Below are positions 1 through 9,196 of a DNA stretch of 27,071 nt, one piece after another (positions within the stretch are counted from its first letter, which is position 1; each line of letters begins with the position of its first letter). Below the pieces are notes generated by a model. The model was not told the DNA's origin. It saw only the letters and a program-made list of their open reading frames with translations, and did no database searches. The stretch is from assembly GCA_036897095.1 (NCBI GenBank), contig JAYMSP010001996.1, positions 1-27,071 of the forward strand, in the 5' to 3' direction. The DNA comes from Plantago elongata (taxonomy: Eukaryota > Streptophyta > Magnoliopsida > Lamiales > Plantaginaceae). The position numbers and the translations under genes were made by a program.

Positions 1-599
1 CGCTCGGCGCTAAAATTCTAAATTCGACCTAATATACTCACGTAATATTTTCGCTTGTGCGAATTAATATTTAAATTAATTTTTCGGATACACGAGGAAT
101 TTTTTTGCGGACCTTACATTAACAATACCACAACTATGCTAATTTTCCTTAATAATCTTCACACCTAATACAAAATCATTTCTCACATGCAAAAAAGAAA
201 AGAAAATCATCAGAGCTTTTTCCCAATTCCTTGTGGTAACCAAGATCTAGGTTAATACCACATTGTCGATATCACCACAATACTCCAAGAGCAGCCAGCC
301 TTCCCCGTTTTGCCAAGTGCCTCACCCGCGCCAACTGCAAAAGATCAAGTAGTTAGGTAGCAGCAACATCTTCGTAACAGTCAAAATGATCTCCCCATCC
401 TTCAAGAACCTATATTTTATTGTAGGAATCACTATATCAACTCAAGTCCTAGAGGATAAAGTTGAGGAACTTTCCTCATCAAACTGATACAATCTTTTGT
501 TGCACCTATAAGAGAAAATTGAAGATATTAGTATATATAAAAAAATAATTAAAATATATAGTGAGAAAGGTCATTGAATCATCCGTTCACAAAACATAA
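1..599. other. Non-coding stretch, nothing recognised
   Basis: No open frame longer than a few dozen codons and no domain-like translation on either strand. It holds short A-rich and T-rich tracts only. It may be the remains of a repeat, but no terminal repeats or target duplications are visible. Confidence 0.4.
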
Positions 600-1140
600 A
601 ACCGAGGCATGTGTTTGCACATTTCCTTTAAAACAATTGCGTTCCCTCACTAAGGTGCTTGAGGTATCGTTCAACGCTTGTTTCCCAGGATATAACGGTC
701 GAACCTTAACAACTAGTTGCACTTGCTAGATGTTCCTGGCGAACAAACTGGAGCCCGAATTATACGAAAGGGAAGAGGGGAAGAAAAGTCACAAAGAGAG
801 AAGAGAAGATGGTGGGTTTCTTCTACTCTTTTCCAAGACAAATGAGACCCATTTAAGGTGAGGAATTGATAATGTAACTCCATTCTTCATTACAACAATT
901 CATTACAAAATATTTTGTAACCTATGCTCCACTACCTCACCCATTTATAGGTGAGGAATTGGAGCAACAAATGCCAAATTGACTAATTGTGACTTACATG
1001 AGTTACAAACTTCAATTCGAAGCAAATGCTCTAGAAGGTGGAAGAAGTTGAACCAACAAAAACTTAGCTCACAAGGGCTAACCAATAAAAATAAATAAAA
1101 TTATTTTATTCTAAATTAACTTTTTGTGCTCTATTTATAG
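600..1140 (-). repeat. Possible LTR/promoter-like remnant
   Basis: Read on the minus strand this stretch has TATA-like sites (CTATAAATGG at about 942-951 and CTATAAATAGAG at about 1131-1142) followed by pyrimidine-rich, non-coding sequence, which looks like an LTR or element promoter region. A 22-23 bp direct repeat (847-868 and 939-961) flanks a perfect 18-bp palindrome at 903-920. No second LTR, primer-binding site or gag/pol reading is in the window, so assignment to a retrotransposon is an inference. It could instead be the 5' non-coding part of the Harbinger element that follows. Confidence 0.25.
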
Positions 1141-1256
1141 AGTTCAATATTGATATGCTTTTGCACAACTCAATTTCTTCACATTCTTCATTCTAAGCTT
1201 TCTTTAATGGCAAATCCCTAGGAAAATGACCTTCATACCAAGAATTTTTAAAGTTC

Positions 1257-2432
1257 ATGAAGTTAAATTTTTTTACCAAACTCTTCGAATACCGATCCCC
1301 ACTTAATCCCGACAGCTCTTCCTACAACATGTCAGACTTCCAACCTTCTCCAAAAGCCTTCAATCAACCCGAAAAAATGAGTACCTATTCTCAAGGTTTT
1401 GGGAGCTCCGGAGGCCATTCCCAACCCACTGCAAATGCTTTTTGGGAAGACTGTACTTTTATCATGTAAACCCAACAAGATATCCCACTCTCAATTGATG
1501 ATTATCAAGTCGATGTCGATGTTGAAGTTCTTACAACTGAACCGGTTTCAAAATAGTCATTGGCAAATAGAGGAAGACGACGCTCTAATCTCATCGCACA
1601 TGAAGTATTCCTGCGATTCCATTGTTGGCACTAACCAAAAGCCAAGAAATTGTGGACAAATGTGAATAAGTCATTCCATCAAGCTCAAAAGGAAAGGTCA
1701 AACGTGATTCGCAAGAGAAACAAGAGTCAAATGAGAGGTCGTTGGAAAAGAATTGCCGAGGGTATTTCAAAATGGTGTGGTTCTTACACAGCTGCACACA
1801 AGAGACAAAGTAGCGGGCAAAATGAAGATGATGTCATAAGAATGGTGCATGCTATTCACAGTCGACAATGGGGTCAATTTCAATTTGGGAGTGCATGGGT
1901 TAAGTTGAGGAAGTACTCGAAATGGGAGGAAATAATTGATAAGAGTGAATGTAAAGAGACTCGGGCAAGAGGTGAAGCATCTCAACCCACACGGAGCGAT
2001 CCGGATAGTGCATCTCAACCCACACAAAGTGATCCAGATAGTGGAGCCAGTGGGAAGCGTAAGATGAGTTCTGGCAGTTACACCACACCGGGGACACCAA
2101 TTACTGATGATGATGTTGGGGGTTCTGGTAGCCGTCCTATGGGCCAGAAACAAACAAAGAGACATGTTAGACAATCACAATCAAATCCGATTTTAGATAA
2201 TTTATCTGGATCGCTCAAGTTGCACACAGATGCCATGACAGTTGACCTTGAATTGGAAAGGGATCGATTAGTGTATGAGTGGGCAAGAGAAGAAAGGAAG
2301 AAAGAGCAACTAGTGTGGAGGAAACAAGAGGTGAAGTGGGAGACAATTCAGTCACTAATAAAATTGACTCAATTATCACCAGCCGAAGAGATACTCAAAG
2401 AGAAGCTCCTCAAAGAACTCAGTGATAATTAG
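1257..2432 (+). pseudogene. PIF/Harbinger ORF1 (Myb/trihelix-like DNA-binding protein), broken
   Basis: This is the accessory DNA-binding protein of a plant PIF/Harbinger transposon; in this family ORF1 and the transposase are both needed for movement. The ATG is at 1257 and the reading runs to TAA at 1467. The same frame continues to about 1550, where the reading shifts by one frame for the start of the SANT/trihelix region (WQIEEDDALIS). It shifts back near 1645 and stays open from 1650 to 2432. That last part has the conserved RGRWKRIAEGISKWCGSY block, a low-complexity Ser/Asp linker with a small internal duplication (SQPTRSDPDSA/SQPTQSDPDSG), and a charged C-terminal helix (LERDRLVYEWAREERKKE). 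One in-frame stop plus two frameshifts mean no full-length product. The transposase follows on the same strand 534 bp downstream, the usual order for the family. Confidence 0.75.
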
Positions 2433-2965
2433 TAACACTATTTTCGTATTATTGTGAGCATTATTATTGTGTGATGTCTTATTTTCATTACTTTGCTTGT
2501 TTGCTTGTTTGTTATATCTTCCTTTTATTCCCCTGTTTTTCAGTTGTTGGTTTGTTGTTTCTCTGATGTAATATTTTTCAATGTATTATTGTCTTTGTTG
2601 TATTTCTAAGCGTGACTTGTTTCAATGAAATTAGTGTCTTGTTTGGTTTATAAAAACAAATATAAAAAGAAATGACTTGTCAAATCATCTGCTAAAATTG
2701 AATATATAGGATAAAGTTGATCTACCAAATCAATTACTACAGAGCAAATACAATAGAGTTGCCAAGTCAAATAATTTGCTAAAAAATAAATATTGAAAAG
2801 TTGAACAGTCTAATCACATAATAAAAACAAATAAATATGAGAAAGTAGTGTTGTCAAATCTTGTTTTTGTTTCTTACTGAACATTATTTCAATAAATGAA
2901 CATGTGATGTTTGAAAACATACTCTCAACTAAGAAAACCTTCTACAAATCAACTTTCAACAAAAT

Positions 2966-4267
2966 ATGTCTTGCAATTCAAACTCTTCAAACTCTAATTC
3001 ATCAGATGAACACGAAAGGCACAAAAGAAGAAGAAACAACTCTCAAGTCGTTAATCGGATGATAAATCATATTGTCACCATATTGCCTCAAATAATACGC
3101 CCAACATTCACTCGAAATTGTGGTCCGACTATTGAAAGAGATAGAGAGCATGGCCATGCGTCCCTCATGAGGGACTACTTTGGAGATACACCAAAATTTA
3201 CTCCTAGAATATTTCGACGTAGATTTCGAATGCAGAAACATGTTTTTGAGAGGTTGGTTGTAGCTGCAGGTAGCGATAAGTACTTTCAAGAAAGGCGTGA
3301 TGGCACAGGTCAACTCAGCATTTTCGCGTTACAAAAATGTACTGCAGCAATGCGCATGTTGGCATATGAAACTGCAGCAGATAGTGTTGATGAATATCTT
3401 CGTCTAAGTGAATCCACAGCTCTAACATCTCTGGAGAAGTTTATTGAGGTAGTAATTGCCTAATTTTTGGAAATCTCTACTTTAGGAGGCATACTCTGAC
3501 AGATCTAGCAAGACTACTTCACATTGGAAAGCAACGGGGATTTCCTGCTATGATTGGAAGTATTGATTGCATGCATTGGGAATGGAAGAATTGTGCAACT
3601 GCCTGGGAAGGACAATATCAAGGAAGGTCTAGGAAGGGAACAATTATCTTAGAAGTTGTTGCCTCACAAGATTTGTGGATTTGGCATGCCTGGCTCGTCA
3701 AATGACCTGAATGTCTTGTACCAGTCTCCAGTCTTCGATGACATTTTCGAAGGTCGGGCACCTCCTGTCAACTTTGTGGTAAATGGTCATCAATATGATA
3801 AGGGATACTATCTTACAGATGGTATTTATCCACAATGGGCTACATTCATCCAATAGATCCCGTTGCCTGTCGCACAAAAAGATAGGTTGTTTGCACAACA
3901 CCAAGAGGTGGTAAGAAAAGACGTGGAGCGCGCATTCGGGGTGCTACAAGCTCGTTTCCACATACTCCGTCGACCATCCTTCGCGTGGAATACTGAAGTT
4001 CTCAAGAAAATCATGAAGGCTTACATCATAATGCTTAATATGATAGTGGAAGATGAATGGAGCAATTATGCTAATTATGATGATCCTAGCGGGTACATGG
4101 AGGATGAAGACCAATCTACACCACAACGTCAAGACAGAAGGAGCAGGTTGGATGTTGAGCAAGAAGTCAACTTTCAATGTTCGACCAATCGTATCTTGGA
4201 AATCAATGACTACTTGGCCAATCGAGAGGATGTTCAAAGACAAGCAAACGAACATGTGTCTCCATGA
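2966..4267 (+). pseudogene. PIF/Harbinger DDE transposase, broken
   Basis: Transposase of the DDE_Tnp_4 (Harbinger nuclease) type. The ATG at 2966 opens a frame to TAA at 3461-3463, covering the N-terminal helical region. The reading resumes one frame over at about 3466 (GNLYFRRHTLTDLARLL), through the first catalytic Asp in GSIDCMHWEWKNC, to about 3690. It then returns to the first frame with the second Asp in [10 protein letters not shown], hits an in-frame TAG at 3854-3856, and resumes through the catalytic Glu in RKDVERAFGVLQARF to TGA at 4265. All three acidic residues are still encoded. The defects are two frameshifts and one internal stop. The break at 3461-3469 falls in a T run, a common site of indels. 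The C-terminal MLNMIVEDE motif is typical of the family. Confidence 0.9.
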
Positions 4268-4320
4268 AGATTTGGTCGAGCATATATGGCAACTATTCGG
4301 AGGAAACGAGATTTAGATAA

Positions 4321-4659
4321 ACGTTGATGTCTTTTAAGTTGTTATTGTTGTCGTTGCTTTTATTTTTCTTGTCATTCTATCATGTGTTATGTATGTTTCG
4401 TTGTTTAATTAAATGTTTCGTTGCCTTATAATGTAACTAATAATATTTAATTAAGTATAATAATAATTAAATATATTTATTAGATTAATAATTATTAATT
4501 ATAAATGTATTTATTTAATTGAATTTATTAATTATTTAATATATTTAGAATAATTATAGAACAAAAACACATATTTAAAGTGGTTCATGAATAACAAATT
4601 ACAAATGAAATGTGTTGATGAACTACTTTTTAATGAACAAAGTTGTGAACCAAACCATA
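4321..4659. other. AT-rich non-coding spacer
   Basis: Sequence 3' of the Harbinger transposase. From 4437 to 4560 it is almost pure A/T with TAATTA/TTTAAT repeats. No coding potential or RNA gene was seen. The 3' end of the Harbinger element probably falls here. Confidence 0.5.
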
Positions 4660-5042
4660 AAATGGTTCATGGATAGGGGTTCTTTAAGAGCAGCAGCCAA
4701 CAGATCCGAGATGCAGTTAAACTTGAGAGATTCTACGGTCACATTTATTCCTTCATTCATACTGAATGAGCTTCTCTCTAACCCATTTTTCTCTAAAGAA
4801 CTACCGATGCACATTTATTTTGGTCCTTCTCTTATCACAGGAGCAATTTTAGCTCCAGTTTGAGTCCAGTCTAATACTGAGAAGAGCCTAGGTTCAGAGA
4901 CGGAATGGACACTACCTGAATCACGTTCCCAGACCTTAAGCGAATCCAAGTGATGCAAAAGAATCTGCCATCACCTCTCCATGAAATGGGAACCTACCTC
5001 TGAGGAAATTTCAGAAGAAATGGCTGCTTCATCTGTATGTAT
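4660..5042 (-). pseudogene. Unidentified coding-like fragment
   Basis: One minus-strand frame reads for about 125 codons with balanced composition, interrupted only by a TGA near 4977 and a TAA near 4820. Recognisable blocks include LDSLKVWERDSGSVHSVSEP, RLFSVLDWTQTGAKIAPVI and FNCISDLLAAALKEP. A good splice acceptor (ACATACAG) precedes it at about 5035-5042. I do not recognise the family. It looks like a displaced exon or gene fragment between the Harbinger element and the 3' flank of the Ycf20-like gene, on the same strand as that gene. The plus-strand frame here is also open for 83 codons (4612-4863), so coding on either strand is uncertain. Confidence 0.35.
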
Positions 5043-5639
5043 TTTGGAACTCACACACACAAGCAAATGGTCAATAAATTAATTGAATATTCTCAAAAAT
5101 GTCAGGCACTGCGATATGCTGAATGCCGATCTTAATCTTGGTGCTTGCTTATACTTATCCAATGAATAATCTTATGGTAAAAGATAATGATAAGTCAAAG
5201 ATTGGTATTAACATTCCCTATGTACATTACAATCAGTTAGTATTAGACCATAGGTTATAAATGAATAATCAGGGCACACAAATTATGCCTTCAATTCATA
5301 CTAGCTGTGTGATGACAAGTCTGAAAAATAGCAAGGTTCCACCAACCATTCTAAACTCCTCAGTCCTCGGCGGGATGGGTGATTTCCTGTGAAAGGCAGA
5401 CACGAGTTTCCAGGGGGGGCACGGATTCAATCAGATTACAAAGAACTGCCGTCTGTCACATTTACAACATACATACAGTCTATAGTATATTTTAATTTTC
5501 TTTCCGAACTGCTACTGTCGTTGCAACTGCAGGTACATGTCTACATGACAGTATACTTACCAGCTTAGCTTCAGTTTAACATGAAAAGGAAAGAGTCCTA
5601 GCATGATTTACACACTTATGGTAGCAATTGCAGACAAAC
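5043..5639. other. 3' flank of the Ycf20-like gene
   Basis: Non-coding sequence downstream of the Ycf20-like stop codon. Part of it next to 5640 is presumably 3'UTR. No element ends or RNA genes were seen. Confidence 0.4.
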
Positions 5640-6514
5640 TCAACTGCCTAACTTGAAAGCATCAACAAATAGACCTAAACAAACACCAGCTTTCCAGTAA
5701 TTTACCATCACAATTAGAGTCTGCAATCTTCCACTCAAAAGGGGCGTTTTGTACATGAGTGCCCCGATACCCTCAATGGCCGCAACTACCACTCCGGCTA
5801 CTAGTACATCCCAATCACCTGTCTGCCCAAGAATGGTAGCCAGAGCATTAGCTGTGTAGAACCCGAAGAGCAGGAGAAACACCTTCATGGGAAAGTTTTT
5901 CCGAGCTGAGTTTAGCTTACTCAATAGCTCTCTGCCACCAGCACTGACTATCCTCCCTAACCGAGTTCCACCGAGGGGAGAGCTGTCACCATTTGGGTTT
6001 CCTTGGTCGTTATTGGTAGTAAATCCATCCGTATTCAATGCAAATGTTGTTGTCAAACCGCACGTGCTTGACTGTGGTCTGTCAAATGTGCAAACACAAA
6101 TTAAACAGAATCAACTTCGGAAACTCATCACGACACAGCAAGAGCACAAGAACGTTGCATACAGAAGATGATAAATCAGTTTTCCCCATTATTAATTTGT
6201 GTTCAAAACTGTACATTACTGATTTCCAAGTGAAACACAGTGCATGGCCAACAACATTTCCTTGATGATTTCATCAGTAGGATCAATTTGAATCTATATT
6301 GATGGCACAATATATAGCTATGATAGTAATCTACAAGTGAGGGCAATCAGAACTCCAATATAAAAGTTCACCTTTTGGTATGAAAGAGCGCACACAGTTT
6401 TGAGGCTTGTCCCGAAAAGTTCCGGGGGCAGATATAGTGATGGCAATGTCTGAGAAATATAAAAGATTTAGCGTATCTTTGATTCTCTGTGAGCGAAAGG
6501 GACTGCAACATCAT
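5640..6514 (-). CDS. ycf20-like: Ycf20-like protein, plastid-targeted (NPQ6/NPQ7 family)
   Basis: Nuclear homologue of the chloroplast/cyanobacterial Ycf20 protein. Arabidopsis members affect non-photochemical quenching in thylakoids. Exon 1 is 6372-6514, starting at the first of two tandem ATG codons; donor AAAAG|GTGAAC; 47 codons plus two bases. Exon 2 is 5640-6078, acceptor TTTGACAG; 146 codons including the stop. The phases match (AG|A), giving 193 residues. The first ~60 residues are Ser/basic and plastid-transit-like. The conserved core is in exon 2: KNFPMKVFLLLFGFYTANAL, then ILGQTGDWDVLVAGVVVAAI, then a short loop, and the C-terminal signature NYWKAGVCLGLFVDAFKLGS, with two or three hydrophobic segments. 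The intron (6079-6371) is 293 bp. The ORF alone would suggest a TTG start at 6056, but the splice model supplies an ATG and a transit peptide. It appears intact. Confidence 0.92.
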
Positions 6515-7260
6515 GATGATATCTGGAAGTTAGGGAATAAGATGTAAGGAAATGTTAGGGAATGAACATCGAAAACTAAGTACATGAAGAAGGAAGAAAG
6601 AATTTGTGATGGCATGGCATAATATAAATACAGTGTATTTACAAGTTGAAAAATAGAAACTTGAGTGGTAAGGAAAGAGTTGAAAAACAAGTGATCTATC
6701 TATCTATCTATCTATCTATGTTCCCATTAATATATGAGGCAGGCAGGCAGGCAGAAGAAAGAAGTATAGGTTGGTGAAATGAGTAATCTAAGGCCCAGCC
6801 AAATGTGAGGCTTTAAAGTAAGAGTTGATGAGAATGTATATGCAATGCAATCCCATAGAAATGGAAGCAAAGAAAACTAGTAGCAGTAGTAGTACATTAC
6901 ATATATATACTATCCTACTTCAGTTCAGTTGCAGTTCATTAAAATTAGGGGAAAGTAGAACCAACACAAGAGGGAGGTATTTTATTTAAACTAACACTAA
7001 CCCACACCCAACAAAGAAAAGAAAATAAAATTAATCTAATGAGCAAAACAAAGAATCAATCCATTCATGTTGCAACAAAATAAACTGATAAATCCAAATC
7101 CAGCAGAGAATAAAGTAACTAGTATTACGAGTATAGAAAATGAAATTAAGCATATTGGAAGATAATTCAATTACCCGGCCGGCCGGGTGAGATAGAAAGA
7201 TGGTGAGTCGGGACGGAGATGATGATGGAGTCAGCGTGGAGCGGCGGACTAGCTGAAAAA
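6515..7260 (-). promoter_or_regulatory. 5'UTR exon and 5'UTR intron of the Ycf20-like gene
   Basis: A strong acceptor (CTAACTTCCAG, ending at 6523) lies 8 bp upstream of the start codon. A matching donor (CCGG|GTAATT) is at 7173-7174, at the end of a pyrimidine-rich, gene-like segment (7175 to about 7260). I infer a 5'UTR exon and an intron of about 650 bp (6523-7174). The intron carries two microsatellites and no ORF. The transcription start is not identifiable; it likely lies between 7260 and 7330. Confidence 0.55.
6692..6719. repeat. CTAT tetranucleotide microsatellite
   Basis: About seven tandem CTAT units inside the inferred 5'UTR intron of the Ycf20-like gene. A short GGCA/AGGC repeat (about 6736-6753) follows. 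Both are likely length-polymorphic. Confidence 0.9.
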
Positions 7261-7456
7261 GAACAAGAGTGAAAACAATATGCCTTGCCTTGGTGAAGAA
7301 GAAGATGGGTGCCCTACGTTAGTTTCATCACCGTGGGATCTGGTCCATGGAACAACAACACTAGAGTAAACTAAATTGGGAGGACGATTCCACAAGATAG
7401 AAGAATAGGGTTTCACTATTTTCGGACCATATCATATCATATCATATCGGCACTCA

Positions 7457-7711
7457 GACCACTTCCAATGGATCATTTGACCGTGAATATAGTGCTATTT
7501 TTATAATTTTTATAATATATTTAATTTATTTTAAGGTGGGTTGGAAGTTGAAATTAATCAAATCGCATCTTTAAATGTAAGAAGCAGCCGAAAAACGACT
7601 GCTTATTGCCTCTCACCGTCCAAACGGCCGGTCATGTGGCTCCCATTGGAGCCCCGGTGGCCAGCCATCGAGGATGGCGAGTCCCGTGACCACTCTCAAT
7701 GCGAGTGGTTT
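7457..7711. mobile_element. Putative MITE with CACTCA target duplication
   Basis: A 255-bp segment begins GACCACTTCCAATGG and its far end, read in reverse complement, begins AACCACTCGCATTGAG, an imperfect terminal inverted repeat (about 10 of 15 positions). CACTCA flanks it on both sides (7451-7456 and 7712-7717). It has no transposase and lies just upstream of the Ycf20-like gene. The superfamily is uncertain. Confidence 0.4.
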
Positions 7712-7834
7712 CACTCATTTTTATGATCTTGTGCTTCTCGTCAATAATACTATTAATTTATTCATTTTCAGAATTTTAAAATTTTATTCAAAAGAAAGGA
7801 ATAAAAAAAAGTGTTCCGACTTCCGAAATATAAA

Positions 7835-8042
7835 GGCTCTGTTTAGCAAAATTAGCTGAAAATCTAGCTGGTAGCTGAAAAGGTAGCTGGTCAGGTAGTT
7901 TTTTTTTTCCAACAAGCAAACTTCATTAGCTTCTCAAACCAGCTAGCTTGTTTAAAAAGTTGCACGTTCACGTAACACACTTTTTATTAAAAAAAAACTC
8001 ATGAAACTGAAAAGCTAACTAAAAATTTAGTGATACAGGGCC
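7835..8042. mobile_element. Putative hAT-like MITE
   Basis: About 208 bp, starting GGCTCTGTTTAGC and ending GATACAGGGCC (reverse complement GGCCCTGTATC), with several subterminal AGCTG/TAGCTG motifs in both orientations, as is common in plant hAT MITEs. No clear 8-bp target duplication survives. Confidence 0.35.
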
Positions 8043-8102
8043 ATTACAATGTGAGTCCCAAACCAACAACGCCACTCTACTTTACAACCAGATAAGTTAC
8101 AT

Positions 8103-9187
8103 GAGCTTAGCTAATTATAATACTACGTCGCACTGTACTATTATTAGTACACCAGTTAAAGTTGAACAATGTCATAATCTAGTAATTTAAATGAATTTGG
8201 TAACCATTATAATAATTGAAAAAATACAAATATACTCCTTTCGTACCGTTAATAATGAAACAATTTGGTTTTGTACGTTTTTTAAGAAAAATATGTGGTA
8301 TGTGGTTAAAAATGAATTTGAAATAGAAAAGTACATGTGGGCCAAATAATGTGTAGTTACAAATGAGTTATATTGTGGAGTTTATTTCCATAAATAGAAA
8401 ATTATGTCACTTTAGTGGACGCCTATAATGAAAAATATTTCAATTTTAACGGGACAGAGGAAGTATATAAATATGAAAAACATCCTTCTTGAACAATCTT
8501 TTATAGTTTGACTTTCTTCTTCTTCTCCAATACTCATTACCACCACCATCTCCCCTTCTTCAATCATCACCACCACCCCTTTCTCCATACACCATCACCA
8601 CCACCACCACAAACCACCGTGGCACTGTCATAATCAACGGAGCTCCGACGAATTAATTTTTTCAAATGAAAAACTAAATCTTGCACAATGAAGCTTTCTT
8701 CCGTTATTGTAAATTTCGAGCTTCCATGACTGCCAGCCGACTACATGAAAGCTCCATGGCCATGGCAGCCATGGAGCTCTTAGTTTTAGATCTGGAAACC
8801 AAGAGCTTCATGGTTGCCATGGCCATTCAAGCTTCACGGCAACCATGGCCAAGGAAGCTTGAAAGCTTCCAGCCATGACAGCTGATCGAACCTCCGACCG
8901 AAGCTCCGTTGGACCTCCGATTAAAAAAAAAATTGGCTTACTTTGTTAATTTTGTTTAGATGAAGGGTTGATTTGAATTATGTTTTGGTATATTTTGTCA
9001 AGGGCAAAATAAGAGGGATGTGTATATAATTTAATTTAATAGTATTTTTAAATATTATGCGGCATCGTACTACCTATTATGCACCAGTGCGATGCCATGC
9101 CGCATTAATAAAAAATAAATAGGTGAGATTTAATCTTGAATTGATCCAATAAATTAAATGATGGTACTACTATTATTAGCAATTTCC
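8103..9187 (+). mobile_element. Non-autonomous MULE-type element, copy 1 (contains a nested Stowaway)
   Basis: Bounded by a 9-bp direct repeat, AAGTTACAT (8094-8102) and AAATTACAT (9188-9196), one mismatch, the size made by Mutator-like transposases. The ends share GCTAAT and nearby GTACTA/TAGTAC motifs. The sequence is homologous to the reverse complement of 23627-24408: shared blocks include the TAGTACACC subterminal motif, a CACCACC-rich tract followed by ACAAACCACCG, a GGAGCTCCG core, and CGAGCTTCCAT. The middle (8690-8890) is full of CCATGG/AGCTTC inverted repeats. No transposase; the 65-codon ORF at 8681-8878 has no family resemblance. Without the nested MITE the element is about 0.85 kb. 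Confidence 0.7.
8235..8463. mobile_element. Stowaway-like MITE (Tc1/mariner), nested
   Basis: Terminal inverted repeats CTCCTTTCGTACCGTTAA and (reverse complement of the 3' end) CTTCCTCTGTCCCGTTAA match the Stowaway consensus. It is flanked by TA on both sides (8233-8234 and 8464-8465) and is 229 bp long. It interrupts MULE-type copy 1: the flanking sequence resumes in line with copy 2 when it is removed. Confidence 0.8.
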
Positions 9188-9196
9188 AAATTACAT

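Larger units (their letters stand above)
1257..4320 (+). mobile_element. Decayed PIF/Harbinger DNA transposon (ends not resolved)
   Basis: Two adjacent same-strand genes, a Myb-like ORF1 and a DDE_Tnp_4 transposase, define the element. Coordinates span only the coding core. The family makes 3-bp TWA target duplications and has short terminal inverted repeats, but I could not match a convincing pair in the flanks (about 850-1250 and 4320-4680), so the true ends are unknown. The 533-bp gap between the genes (2433-2965) is AT-rich and has no supportable gene. Both genes are disabled, so the copy is non-autonomous. Confidence 0.8.

Noticed and set aside
6515-7174. Microsatellites as a possible CRISPR-like or functional array
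   Set aside because: Simple CTAT and GGCA repeats without spacers, in a plant intron.
8681-8878. 65-codon ORF in MULE-type copy 1
   Set aside because: It is made of the CCATGG/AGCTTC inverted repeats. The equivalent frame is not kept in copy 2.
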